Shown piece by piece: positions 1-7,674 of a stretch of 64,000 nt of DNA. How positions within the stretch are numbered: the first letter of the stretch is position 1; each line of letters begins with the position of its first letter. The notes under the pieces are model-generated. The model had not been told where the DNA came from and ran no database searches. It saw only the letters and a program-made list of their open reading frames with translations. Origin of the DNA: Hyphomonas polymorpha PS728 (GTDB lineage Bacteria; Pseudomonadota; Alphaproteobacteria; Caulobacterales; Hyphomonadaceae); assembly GCF_000685315.1 (NCBI RefSeq), contig NZ_ARYM01000009.1:1-64000 (forward strand), read 5' to 3'. The translations under genes were made by a program, and so were the position numbers.

Positions 1-86
1 ATTAATTTCTGGGAGGATTACCGGGGGATGGTGACCGGGCGGGTGAGCACGCCAGCGTCTTGTAAAAAACGCCCCTCCCTTCAACC

Positions 87-104
87 TTGGCACACATCTC
101 GCAT
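87..104 (+). promoter_or_regulatory. Candidate sigma-54 (-24/-12) promoter
   Basis: The sequence TTGGCAC-N5-TCGCAT has GG at 89-90 and GC at 101-102 with exactly ten bases between, matching the TGGCAC-N5-TTGC consensus with one mismatch. It would place the transcript start close to the ATG at 115. A single match in a GC-rich genome can occur by chance, and no enhancer-binding site is visible in the short upstream stretch. Confidence 0.3.
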
Positions 105-114
105 AGCGTCTGCC

Positions 115-312
115 ATGAACCCGCAGCGCCCCAAACGTCCGTCTGAGAAAACCGCGCAGGATCTGGCGCAGGATGCCGGGTTTCAGCTGCTGGTCGGCCA
201 GATGCGCCAGGCCCGCGCCGCGCAGGCGCGCTTTGCCGGGCGCATGGCGGCGGTCTTCACCGGCGCCGGTATCGCCGCCGTTTACCTTATTGTCTCCAGC
301 CTTTCCGAATAG
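115..312 (+). CDS. Small single-pass membrane protein, unknown function
   Basis: A 65-residue protein with a charged N-terminal half (rich in K, R, Q) and one hydrophobic segment at about residues 45-62 (start near GRMAAVFTGAG), ending in a short polar tail. I do not recognise a family. The ATG at 115 is preferred because the more upstream in-frame ATG at 28 adds an unconvincing Cys/Pro/Ser-rich stretch, although a GGAGG lies 12 bases before that one. No ribosome-binding site precedes 115; a candidate sigma-54 promoter ends close to it, so a short or absent leader is possible. Confidence 0.5.
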   Translation: MNPQRPKRPSEKTAQDLAQDAGFQLLVGQMRQARAAQARFAGRMAAVFTGAGIAAVYLIVSSLSE

Positions 313-417
313 GCCGCGCGGCCACGCCGCCTTGCCAGGCGCGCCCTTTTCTGGTGCCCTCGAAGCCGCCCCACAACCCTGGCCGGAAACCTCCGCCAGC
401 AACTCCAAAGGCCCGGC

Positions 418-1428
418 GTGAAACGCTTGCCCGCCCTTCTTGCCGCTGCCGCGCTGCTGGCGGCGCTGCCCGCCCCTGCCGGGGCGCAGGGCGCGCTGGT
501 CGCCACGGCGGCTGAGCTCACCGCCCAGGCAGAGACGCTCCAGCCCGGAGACTGGGTGTGGGCGCCCGCCCTCTCCCCCGCCGGCCCGGTCACCCTGTTT
601 GTGGACCTCACCCGGCAAACCGCCACCGTCTATCGCAATGGCGTGCGCATTGGCATCTCCACCATCTCCTCCGGCAAGCCCGGCCATGAAACGCCCACGG
701 GCGTTTTCGTCATCCTGCAGAAGGATGCCGATCACCGGTCAAACCTCTATGACAACGCCCCCATGCCCTATCAGCAGCGCCTCACCTGGGATGGCATCGC
801 GCTGCATGCCGGCGCCCTGCCCGGCTATCCGCAGAGCCATGGCTGCATCCGCCTGCCGCTGGAATTTGCCAAACGCCTCTTCGCCGTCACCGAGATGGGC
901 GGCACGGTCATCGTCTCCGGCGTGGCGGGAGAGCCCGCGATCACGCCCGCCCCCGGCCTCCTGGCGGCCGAAGGCCCCGGCGGCGTGCCGCTGGACCACG
1001 CTCCACTGGCAGGCGACGAGCTTTACCGCTGGATGCCGGACAGCGCCCCCGAAGGCCCGCTCACCCTCGTCATCTCGCGCCGCGATCAAACCCTGGTGGC
1101 CCTGCGCGGGGCCGCCGAAATCGGCCGCGCCCGCGTCTATGTCCCGCAAGGCGAAACAGCCACGCATGTGCTGATGCTCAGCCAGGCGCCGGGGGGCGCC
1201 CTTCACTGGATCCAGTTGGAACTGCCCGAAGGCAAGCCCGGCGCGCCGGTGGCCACGCTGCCGCCCGCCTCGCCCGATGAGCTGGCCGATCAGGCGCTGC
1301 TGCCGCCCGCCTTTGCCGCGCTGCTGGAGCCCCTGCTGCTGCCGGGCACCACCATCCTGATCACGCCGGAATCTCTGGAAGAAGGCTCCGGCGGCCTGCC
1401 CCTCACCATTGCGGACGCCATCGGCTGA
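418..1428 (+). CDS. L,D-transpeptidase (YkuD domain), secreted
   Basis: A 336-residue exported protein starting at GTG 418, with a clear signal peptide (basic KR, an Ala/Leu-rich core, cleavage near AGAQG at residues 22-25). A YkuD/L,D-transpeptidase domain follows: the HAG and SHGCIRLP motifs are present, with His141 and the nucleophile Cys143. Family members make 3-3 peptidoglycan cross-links or attach proteins to peptidoglycan in the periplasm, and some are inactive or amidase-like. The C-terminal half (about residues 190-336) carries a second region without a recognised motif. It stands alone, without an obvious operon partner. Confidence 0.85.
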   Translation: MKRLPALLAAAALLAALPAPAGAQGALVATAAELTAQAETLQPGDWVWAPALSPAGPVTLFVDLTRQTATVYRNGVRIGISTISSGKPGHETPTGVFVILQKDADHRSNLYDNAPMPYQQRLTWDGIALHAGALPGYPQSHGCIRLPLEFAKRLFAVTEMGGTVIVSGVAGEPAITPAPGLLAAEGPGGVPLDHAPLAGDELYRWMPDSAPEGPLTLVISRRDQTLVALRGAAEIGRARVYVPQGETATHVLMLSQAPGGALHWIQLELPEGKPGAPVATLPPASPDELADQALLPPAFAALLEPLLLPGTTILITPESLEEGSGGLPLTIADAIG

Positions 1429-1446
1429 GCGCCTGAAAGTCTTCCT

Positions 1447-1638
1447 TCAGCGCGCCGATGAAAGCGGCCGACGCAGCCGCCGCCGCATGCGCAGCGCATG
1501 GGCCAGATCGCTTTCCCCGCCGCCGGGCGCGCTGCCCACATCCAGCCGGGACAATCCCGCCGCCAGCCGCGCCAGCGTCTCGGCCTCGTCATTCTGTAGT
1601 CTCGCGGCGGTTTTCCGCTCTGTCCGTTTCATGTCCAT
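1447..1638 (-). CDS. Small basic hypothetical protein
   Basis: A 63-residue reading frame opposite to its neighbours, rich in Arg, Ala and Leu, with no membrane segment or known motif. The case for a real gene is a GGAG ribosome-binding site 6 bases before the ATG and its place in an otherwise empty gap between the L,D-transpeptidase and hisF. The case against is length and the frequency of open antisense frames at this GC content. No function is proposed. Confidence 0.45.
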   Translation of the reverse strand: MDMKRTERKTAARLQNDEAETLARLAAGLSRLDVGSAPGGGESDLAHALRMRRRLRRPLSSAR

Positions 1639-1786
1639 GTCTGTCTCCTGATGCTTACTTTGTCAGTTCGCTCGGTCGAGATCAGCCTCCCGTGGCGTCA
1701 ATATAGGTCAGCGCGGCGTCCCTTCCCACCCCGCACAACCTTAAGGATTGTTTGCATTCGCCCCGCTTTGGCGGCAAAGGAGCGCC

Positions 1787-2545
1787 ATGCTGAAAACCCG
1801 CATCATCCCCTGCCTCGACGTGAAAGACGGGCGCACCGTGAAGGGCGTCAACTTCGTGGACCTGAAAGACGCCGGCGACCCCGTAGCCCTCGCCCGCGTC
1901 TATGACGCCGCCGGCGCTGACGAGCTTTGCTTCCTGGATATCACCGCCAGCCATGAAGGCCGCGGCACGCTGCTGGAAACCGTCAGCCGCACGGCAGAGG
2001 CCTGTTTCATGCCGCTCACTGTGGGCGGCGGCGTGCGCTCGGTGGAAGATATGGTCGCGCTTCTGAGGGCAGGCGCCGACAAGGTGGCGATCAATTCGGC
2101 CGCGGTTGCAGATCCAGCGCTCATCTCCGCCTGCGCCGCCAAGGCCGGCCGCCAATGCGTCGTCGTCGCCATCGATGCGCGCGCCGTGGACGGCCATTGG
2201 GAAATCTTCACCCATGGCGGGCGCAAGCCCACCGGGATCAACGCGGTCGAGTTTGCCCGCGAAGCTGCGCGCCGCGGCGCGGGCGAAATCCTGCTCACCT
2301 CGATGGACCGGGACGGCACGAAATCGGGCTACGACATCCCGCTCCTGAAAGCGGTCTCCTCCGCCGTCACCATCCCCGTCATCGCCTCTGGCGGCGCGGG
2401 CAGCGTGGCAGACTTCGCCCCCGCCGTGCTTGAAGGCGGCGCCAGCGCTGTGCTCGCCGCCTCCATCTTCCATTTCGGCGAAGCGACCCTGGCCGAGGCC
2501 CGCGCAGCCCTCGCCGAAGCGGGCGCGCCGGTGCGCTCCCTTTAA
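1787..2545 (+). CDS. hisF: Imidazole glycerol phosphate synthase, cyclase subunit HisF
   Basis: A 252-residue (beta/alpha)8 barrel that joins with HisH to make imidazole glycerol phosphate and AICAR in histidine synthesis. Diagnostic stretches are the start [12 protein letters not shown] with the catalytic Asp (Asp11 class), [18 protein letters not shown], the second catalytic Asp in [12 protein letters not shown], and the phosphate loop ASGGAGS. The ATG at 1787 is chosen because AAAGGAG lies just before it and because the protein then begins at the family's usual position. hisE is the natural downstream partner but lies 2.7 kb away, behind an inserted block. Confidence 0.97.
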   Translation: MLKTRIIPCLDVKDGRTVKGVNFVDLKDAGDPVALARVYDAAGADELCFLDITASHEGRGTLLETVSRTAEACFMPLTVGGGVRSVEDMVALLRAGADKVAINSAAVADPALISACAAKAGRQCVVVAIDARAVDGHWEIFTHGGRKPTGINAVEFAREAARRGAGEILLTSMDRDGTKSGYDIPLLKAVSSAVTIPVIASGGAGSVADFAPAVLEGGASAVLAASIFHFGEATLAEARAALAEAGAPVRSL

Positions 2546-2572
2546 GCCCTTCTCCCGAAGGAGAAGGGGCTT
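2544..2572. repeat. Palindromic CCCTTCTCC repeat, copy 1 (after hisF)
   Basis: A 12-bp inverted repeat (AAGCCCTTCTCC / GGAGAAGGGGCTT, one extra G) around a CGAA loop. It overlaps the hisF stop codon and sits between two convergent genes, so it may act as a transcription stop, although there is no T run. A near-identical palindrome lies just before hisE at 5218. Confidence 0.65.
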
Positions 2573-2578
2573 GAAACG

Positions 2579-3391
2579 TTACTCCGAAAACACCGGCTTG
2601 CGCTTCTGCATTTCGGCCATCACCGCTTCCATCTGGTTGGGTGTACGGATCACCTTCTTCTGCTCGTCGCTTTCCATTTGCAGCAGTTCGGCGTCGGTGC
2701 TGTCGGCCATCGCATTCAGCAGGCGTTTGGCCCCCTGCATCGCGGCGGGGTTCTTGCTCGCCATCAGCTTGGCCAGCCACAGCGCATCTTCCAGCGGCGT
2801 CTCGGAAACCTTGGTGGCAAATCCCAGCGCATGGGCCTCGGTACCCTTGAACTCGCGGTTGGTGTAAGTCAGCTCACGGAGCACATCGTCGCGCACATTG
2901 CCGCGCCACAGGGGGAAGCCCGCCATGTCCGGCACGAGGCCCCATTTCATTTCCATGATCGCGCAACGCGTTTCCGGATGAATGATGCGGATGTCCGCGC
3001 CTGAAAGAATCTGGAAGCCGCCGCCGAAGGCCACGCCATGGGCCGCTGCGATCACTGGCACCGGCAGCTCGCGCCAGCCCCAAGCCACATATTGGGCAAG
3101 GTTGGCAATGCCATGGCTGCGGTCGCCCAGATTGGAGGTCACATTCCCCTGCCCCGGCTTCTTGTCCTCGCTCGCGGCGAAGTTCGACAGGTCGAGACCG
3201 GCGCAGAAGGCACGGCCCTCGCCGGAAAGCACCACCACACGCAGGCCCTTGGTCGCCTTCAGCGTGTTGATCGCTTCGGCAATGCCGGCGAACATCGCCG
3301 GGTCCAGCGCATTCATCTTGTCGGTACGGATCAGGCGCACATCGGCAACGCCATCCTCCAGCATGGTAATCGAAACGCGGTCTTTCATCAT
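2579..3391 (-). CDS. Enoyl-CoA hydratase/isomerase family protein (crotonase fold)
   Basis: A 270-residue crotonase-family protein acting on acyl-CoA thioesters in the cytoplasm. Two oxyanion-hole regions are visible: GRAFCAGLDL at about residues 55-65 and AFGGGFQILSGAD at about 115-128. The glutamates expected of a true hydratase at the second site are not in the usual places (the segment reads ADIRIIHPETR), so the reaction cannot be named. The start at 3391 follows GGAGG five bases upstream. An AraC gene lies just upstream on the same strand and may be co-transcribed. Confidence 0.88.
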   Translation of the reverse strand: MMKDRVSITMLEDGVADVRLIRTDKMNALDPAMFAGIAEAINTLKATKGLRVVVLSGEGRAFCAGLDLSNFAASEDKKPGQGNVTSNLGDRSHGIANLAQYVAWGWRELPVPVIAAAHGVAFGGGFQILSGADIRIIHPETRCAIMEMKWGLVPDMAGFPLWRGNVRDDVLRELTYTNREFKGTEAHALGFATKVSETPLEDALWLAKLMASKNPAAMQGAKRLLNAMADSTDAELLQMESDEQKKVIRTPNQMEAVMAEMQKRKPVFSE

Positions 3392-3441
3392 GGCATCCTC
3401 CGGAACTTTGAGGTGAAGCTGGCGCCCTTCCGCTGGGGACG

Positions 3442-4353
3442 TCAAGCGGTCTGGAGGGCGGAAGTCCGCGCAAACTTTCCAGGGGGCTGGCCAACATGGC
3501 GGCTGAACGCGGTGCTGAACGTGCTGGCCGATCCATAGCCCACCCGGCGGGCGACCTCATCCATCGGCAAGTCCTCCCGCCGCAGCAGATCCTTGGCCAG
3601 GGCCATCCGCCAGGCCAGCAGGTATTCCATGGGCCGCAGGCCGACCGTGCGGGTAAACCGGTCAAAAAAAGCAGAGCGGGAGAGGCCCGCCTCCCGGCCG
3701 AGTTCATCAATCGTCCAGGGCTTCTGCGGGTCCTCATGCATCTGCCGGAGCGCCTCTGAGATGCGGACATCTGACAGCCCCCGGAGTAGTCCGGGTGCCG
3801 CATCGCCACTTTGCGATGCGCGCAGCGCCTCGATCAGCAACACTTCCACAAGGCGCTCCAGCACCAGGTCACGCCCGGCTCTCTCGCTGCTGGCTTCCTG
3901 CCCGAACAGATGCACAAGCGCCGAAAGCCGACTGTCGCCATGAATATGGATCAAGCGCGGAAGAAGCGACACAATCAGGGCGGCATCGGGCGAGCCAAAG
4001 AGAAAATAGCCGCCCTGCAGCCGCACATCCGGCGGGCCTGACGCACGTCCGTGACGCACCTCCTCACCGGAACGCATCGCTTTCCTTGGATCGATCCGCT
4101 TTGCAGGCGCAGGTTCAAAGCCGGACATCGTGAAGGCCGGCGTGGAAGGCAAAAGCACAAAGTCGCCTTCCTCCAGGGTGATTGCGGGCTCGCCGGCAAC
4201 GGCCAGCCGGCACCGCCCTTCGAGCACTGCACAGAAGCCCGGATGTCCGAACTCGGAATAACTGACCGCCCATCTTCCGGCGCCGCTGATGCCCTTGGAG
4301 AACATCGTGCTTGGCCGCAGCAAACGGATCATCTGAGAAAGGGGGTCGATCAT
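3442..4353 (-). CDS. AraC-family transcriptional regulator with cupin sensor domain
   Basis: A 303-residue regulator. Residues about 25-160 form a cupin-like sensor (motifs GHPGFCAVLEG and EEGDFVLLPSTP), and residues about 200-300 hold the AraC double helix-turn-helix (WTIDELGREAGLSRSAFFDRF, then the second helix region ending GYGSASTFSTAFSRHVGQPP). It is transcribed away from the SDR gene at 4458, the classic arrangement for a regulator of its divergent neighbour, so the SDR and crotonase are its likely targets (inference). The ATG at 4353 is used; an in-frame TTG lies 15 bases upstream. Confidence 0.88.
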   Translation of the reverse strand: MIDPLSQMIRLLRPSTMFSKGISGAGRWAVSYSEFGHPGFCAVLEGRCRLAVAGEPAITLEEGDFVLLPSTPAFTMSGFEPAPAKRIDPRKAMRSGEEVRHGRASGPPDVRLQGGYFLFGSPDAALIVSLLPRLIHIHGDSRLSALVHLFGQEASSERAGRDLVLERLVEVLLIEALRASQSGDAAPGLLRGLSDVRISEALRQMHEDPQKPWTIDELGREAGLSRSAFFDRFTRTVGLRPMEYLLAWRMALAKDLLRREDLPMDEVARRVGYGSASTFSTAFSRHVGQPPGKFARTSALQTA

Positions 4354-4457
4354 TTCGGACTTTTGCAAATGAAATAGAGACTATTGATTGATGATAGTCC
4401 TGATCACGCGCCTTAATCTCTTTCCTGTCAAGCATAGACAGGAAAGGAACTCTCACC

Positions 4458-5198
4458 ATGAACACCGTCCTCATCACCGGCTGTTCGTCCGGCTATGGCC
4501 TTGAAACGGCCCGCTACTTCCATGCCCAGGGGTGGAACGTAATCGCCACCATGCGCACGCCCCGCGAAGGTATCCTGCCCCCGTCCGCCCGCATGCACGT
4601 TCTGCCTCTGGATGTGACCCGGCCGGAGAGCATTGCAGACGCGCTGGAGATGGCGGGCCCGATTGATGTTCTCGTGAACAATGCCGGTATCGGCGTTGTC
4701 GGTGCTTTCGAAGCAACGCCCATGGCGCATATCCGCAAGGTGTTTGAAACCAACACGTTCGGCGTGATGGCCGTGTGCCAGGCAGCGATACCGATGTTCC
4801 GGGCCCGGAAGTCCGGAGTGATCGTCAATGTCACCTCCAGCGTGACCCTCGCCCCGATGCCGCTGGCTGCGGCCTACACAGCCAGCAAGCAAGCGATTGA
4901 AGGCTTCACCGGATCGCTCGCCCATGAGCTGGCCTATTTCGGGGTCCGCGCCAAACTTGTGGAGCCCGGCTACGCACCAACGACACGCTTCTCGCAGAAT
5001 ACCGAAGTGCGCCTCGAAGATCTGATTCCGGAAAGCTATGCCGGCTTTGCTGAGCCCATCCTAGAAGGCTTTGCCACCCCCGCTCTTGTCACAAAGGAGC
5101 AGGACGTTGCCGAGGCCATCTGGCGCGCCGCGGGCGATCTCACCGGACAGCTCCGCTTCCCCGCTGGTCTGGATGCCGTGGCCCTCGCCGCAGCCTGA
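4458..5198 (+). CDS. Short-chain dehydrogenase/reductase (SDR, classical)
   Basis: A 246-residue NAD(P)-dependent oxidoreductase of the classical SDR family. The cofactor motif TGCSSGYG is at residues 7-14, the structural motif NNAGIG near residue 75, and the catalytic Tyr140 and Lys144 in YTASK, with the Ser in the preceding NVTSS segment. An AGGAAAGG ribosome-binding region precedes the ATG. It is divergent from the AraC regulator at 3442-4353, which probably controls it. The substrate is unknown. Confidence 0.9.
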   Translation: MNTVLITGCSSGYGLETARYFHAQGWNVIATMRTPREGILPPSARMHVLPLDVTRPESIADALEMAGPIDVLVNNAGIGVVGAFEATPMAHIRKVFETNTFGVMAVCQAAIPMFRARKSGVIVNVTSSVTLAPMPLAAAYTASKQAIEGFTGSLAHELAYFGVRAKLVEPGYAPTTRFSQNTEVRLEDLIPESYAGFAEPILEGFATPALVTKEQDVAEAIWRAAGDLTGQLRFPAGLDAVALAAA

Positions 5199-5217
5199 CC
5201 GGCAATGCGCCTTCCCG

Positions 5218-5243
5218 CCCCTTCTCCCGGCAGGGAGAAGGGG
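5218..5243. repeat. Palindromic CCCTTCTCC repeat, copy 2 (before hisE)
   Basis: A perfect 11-bp inverted repeat CCCCTTCTCCC / GGGAGAAGGGG around GGCA, 13 bases before the hisE start. It shares its core with the palindrome at 2544-2572; together the two bracket the crotonase-AraC-SDR block. Confidence 0.7.
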
Positions 5244-5256
5244 TTAGAGGAAGACT

Positions 5257-5619
5257 ATGACTGCCAAAGCCCCCCTCGCCTCGCCTGCGCGCCTCGCCGC
5301 TGCCCTGACGCATCTTGCCGAAACCATCGACGCGCGCGCGCTTGAGGGCGACGCCGCCTCAAGCTGGACGGCGAAGCTGCTCGCCAAGGGCCCGGATGCT
5401 GCCGCCTCGAAAGTGGCCGAGGAAGGCGGGGAGCTGGCAGAGGCCGTTCGCCGCGAGAGTGACGAGCGGGTAGCGAGTGAGGCGGCGGACGTCCTCTACC
5501 ATGTCTTCGTCGCCCTCCGGTCGCGCGGGGTCGCGCTCGACGCCGTGGCCGCCGCCCTCGAAAAGCGCCAGGGCACCTCTGGCATCTCCGAAAAAGCCGC
5601 GCGCCCGCCCAAGGACTGA
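5257..5619 (+). CDS. hisE: Phosphoribosyl-ATP pyrophosphatase HisE
   Basis: A 120-residue all-alpha NTP pyrophosphatase of the MazG superfamily that removes pyrophosphate from phosphoribosyl-ATP, the second step of histidine synthesis. The diagnostic region is SSWTAKLLAKG, then the metal-binding EEGGELAEA and SEAADVLYH. AGAGGAAG precedes the ATG. It stands alone here, separated from hisF by the inserted block, and is followed at once by a strong terminator-like array. Confidence 0.96.
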   Translation: MTAKAPLASPARLAAALTHLAETIDARALEGDAASSWTAKLLAKGPDAAASKVAEEGGELAEAVRRESDERVASEAADVLYHVFVALRSRGVALDAVAAALEKRQGTSGISEKAARPPKD

Positions 5620-5689
5620 AAAAACTCCAACGGCGTTGGAGTTTTTGGTCTCGCGGTTGGAGTTTTTTTAGAGCTTCGTTGGAGTTTTT
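5620..5689 (+). repeat. GTTGGAGTTTTT repeat array and hisE terminator
   Basis: Directly after the hisE stop, AAAAACTCCAAC (5620-5631) and GTTGGAGTTTTT (5635-5646) form a perfect 12-bp stem with a GGC loop and a T run, an excellent intrinsic terminator. The right arm is then repeated in the same orientation at 5656-5669 and 5678-5689, so three direct copies start 21 and 22 bp apart. The extra copies have no inverted partner and are not needed for termination. TTATCC-ACG-GGATAA at 5697-5711 lies just beyond. Confidence 0.8.
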
Positions 5690-5731
5690 GGCGCCCTTAT
5701 CCACGGGATAAGCGGGCCCCTGTCCAACCCC

Positions 5732-6466
5732 TTACATATCTTTCGGGGGCTTGAGGCGGCGCTTGGTCTGGTGGGCTTCGGCCTTCTCGCCATCGGGCTT
5801 CTCGCCCCGCATGTAATGGCGCTGCCAGCGCTCTTTCATGGCGTTTTCCTCGCCAGATTTGAGGCGCGTGTTGAAGTCCGCCCGGCTTTCCCGCCAGCCT
5901 TCATATTCCTTCACCAGCTCCGGATTGGTTTTCAGCAGCTTGCGTTCCGGCGTGATCTCTTCCAGCCGCTTGTGTTCCATAAGTGTAATGAAAGCAAAGG
6001 GTTCCCCCTTTTTGAAGATCACTTCGCCCGGCCGGGTCATCTGCCAGTTCATGGTGAAGGGAAAGGGCAGCCAGTCGGTCTCCACCAGGCCCGTCAGCGG
6101 CGCGATCCCGTCCTTCGGCCAGTTGGGCGCCCCGGTCACCCAGACGCCCCAGCCGGGCGGGGTGCGGAAGAGGTGCCCGGTATGGAACGTCACGATGCCG
6201 CGCATGAAATGGGCATCCGCAAAGCTCGGAATCGCGCGCGGGTCGCCCGTCGTCAGAAGCTGGATGTCTTCATTCCGCGGCCCGCCATTCCATTTGATCT
6301 TGATGTCCATCGGGCAGAGAATTTCCCAGCCCGTGGAGTTCGCCATCGTCAGCGGCAGGCACCGGTAGGGGTGGCGGTCGGTGAAGGCGTCCATCCATTC
6401 CCGGTCAGACCGGCCGGGCACGATCTCGGGGGCGACGTCGTAAATCTTATAACATTCAAGGCGCAT
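5732..6466 (-). CDS. DUF6065-like protein of unknown function
   Basis: A 244-residue soluble protein. The N-terminal stretch (CYKIYD, then RSDREWMDA and RCLPLTMANSTGWEI) resembles, from memory, the DUF6065 family; this is not confirmed. It is rich in Trp and has no signal peptide; the last 40 residues are strongly charged. The start at 6466 is chosen because it gives the family-like beginning MRLECYK. It is divergent from the deacylase gene at 6528. No function is proposed. Confidence 0.75.
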   Translation of the reverse strand: MRLECYKIYDVAPEIVPGRSDREWMDAFTDRHPYRCLPLTMANSTGWEILCPMDIKIKWNGGPRNEDIQLLTTGDPRAIPSFADAHFMRGIVTFHTGHLFRTPPGWGVWVTGAPNWPKDGIAPLTGLVETDWLPFPFTMNWQMTRPGEVIFKKGEPFAFITLMEHKRLEEITPERKLLKTNPELVKEYEGWRESRADFNTRLKSGEENAMKERWQRHYMRGEKPDGEKAEAHQTKRRLKPPKDM

Positions 6467-6527
6467 GAATGGCTTTCCGCTTCCTGGCTGCTTGACGGGC
6501 AGGCAAAGTCCTGCCCCAAAGGACACC

Positions 6528-7025
6528 ATGCCTGCAAGCCCTGATGACCTCTTCGCCTATCTCGACAGCCTCGGCATCGCTCACCAGACCACTTGGCATG
6601 AGGCCATGTTCACGGTTGAGCAGTCCTCTGCCCTGAAGGCGGACATGCCCGGCGCCCATACCAAAAACCTGTTCCTGAAAGCCGCCGATGGCGATCTCGT
6701 CCTGATCGCCGCCGAAGCGCATAATCAGTTGAAGCTCAACCAGCTGCACCGGAAGATCGGCACAAAACGCCTCTCCTTCGGCGCGCCGGATCTGATGACC
6801 GAAGTGCTCGGTGTCACGCCCGGTTCGGTCACCGCCTTTGCCCTGATGAACGACCGCCCGGCCCGCGTGCGGTTCCTCGTCGACGCGGTCCTTGCCGGCG
6901 CGGATATCGTGAACTTCCACCCGCTGACCAACACCGGAACCACGGCCATCAGCCAGGCAGATTTCCGCCGCTTCGTGGACGCGACCGGGCACGGCTTTGA
7001 AATCTTGGATTTTTCCGAGCTCTGA
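6528..7025 (+). CDS. YbaK/ProX-type aminoacyl-tRNA deacylase
   Basis: A 165-residue protein of the YbaK/ProXp editing family, which hydrolyses mischarged aminoacyl-tRNA such as Ala-tRNA(Pro). The family pattern is visible: a Thr-Val-Glu segment early on (FTVEQS), HTKNLFLKAADGD with the conserved Lys, then RLSFGAPD and a Gly-Ser-Val-Thr-Phe-like loop (GSVTAFALMND). The ATG at 6528 is used. It may be cotranscribed with the membrane protein that starts at 7099. Confidence 0.88.
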   Translation: MPASPDDLFAYLDSLGIAHQTTWHEAMFTVEQSSALKADMPGAHTKNLFLKAADGDLVLIAAEAHNQLKLNQLHRKIGTKRLSFGAPDLMTEVLGVTPGSVTAFALMNDRPARVRFLVDAVLAGADIVNFHPLTNTGTTAISQADFRRFVDATGHGFEILDFSEL

Positions 7026-7098
7026 ACCGGCCCCGCTTGACCCCATGGCCGCTTGGCGCGCAGGCTGGCGCATACGCCCTGCCTGTTTGAGCCTCGCC

Positions 7099-7674
7099 AT
7101 GAAGCCGCAAGAGCCTGCATCCCCGTTCGAAATCGACATTGGCCTGCGGTCGCTGGACGAACTTTTCAACTCGCTCGACCCCTCCCCCCTCGTAGACCGC
7201 GATATCGACGATGCCATCGAGGATTTCATCGTGGATTCCGTGCCGGAGGCTCCGCGCGGCGCGCAGATCTCCCTGGTCCTCCATCTGCCCATAGGCCATC
7301 TGAGCGGCCTTGACCCGGCCGCGCTGGAGCAGTCGATCACCAACTACTTCTCATTTCTGGAAGCCCGGCAGACGCGGCAGCTCAGGCTATTCCTGAAGGA
7401 AAGCCGCCGAGACGCGCTGGTCGGCCTTCTCTTCCTGATCGCCTGCATTGCCGGCAGCCAGCTGGTCCGCGCGCTGGGGCCCAGTATGAGTACGGCCCTC
7501 ATCAGCGAAGGGCTGATCATCATCGGATGGGTCGCAAACTGGCGCCCCGTCGCGGCGTTCCTGTATGACTGGAGACCGATGCGGGAGAAGGCGCGCATCT
7601 ATGCCCGCCTCTCCGCCCTCCGGCTTCAGCTGCGCGAAGATGTCAGGAAAGCGCCTTCGCCGTTTCCGGCTTGA
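7099..7674 (+). CDS. Hypothetical membrane protein
   Basis: A 191-residue protein of unrecognised family. The first 110 residues are acidic and soluble (several DxD clusters such as DRDIDDAIEDF). A basic stretch follows (RQTRQLRLFLKESRRD), then two hydrophobic segments at roughly residues 118-135 and 140-160, and a basic C-terminal tail. The last 32 bases overlap the end of asd on the other strand. Its start is set by the ATG at 7099; upstream in-frame starts lie inside the deacylase gene. Confidence 0.7.
   Translation: MKPQEPASPFEIDIGLRSLDELFNSLDPSPLVDRDIDDAIEDFIVDSVPEAPRGAQISLVLHLPIGHLSGLDPAALEQSITNYFSFLEARQTRQLRLFLKESRRDALVGLLFLIACIAGSQLVRALGPSMSTALISEGLIIIGWVANWRPVAAFLYDWRPMREKARIYARLSALRLQLREDVRKAPSPFPA

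Noticed and set aside
5697-5711. TTATCC-ACG-GGATAA as a DnaA box
   Set aside because: Only the first eight bases of a DnaA box match, it is isolated and lies 50 kb from the probable origin.
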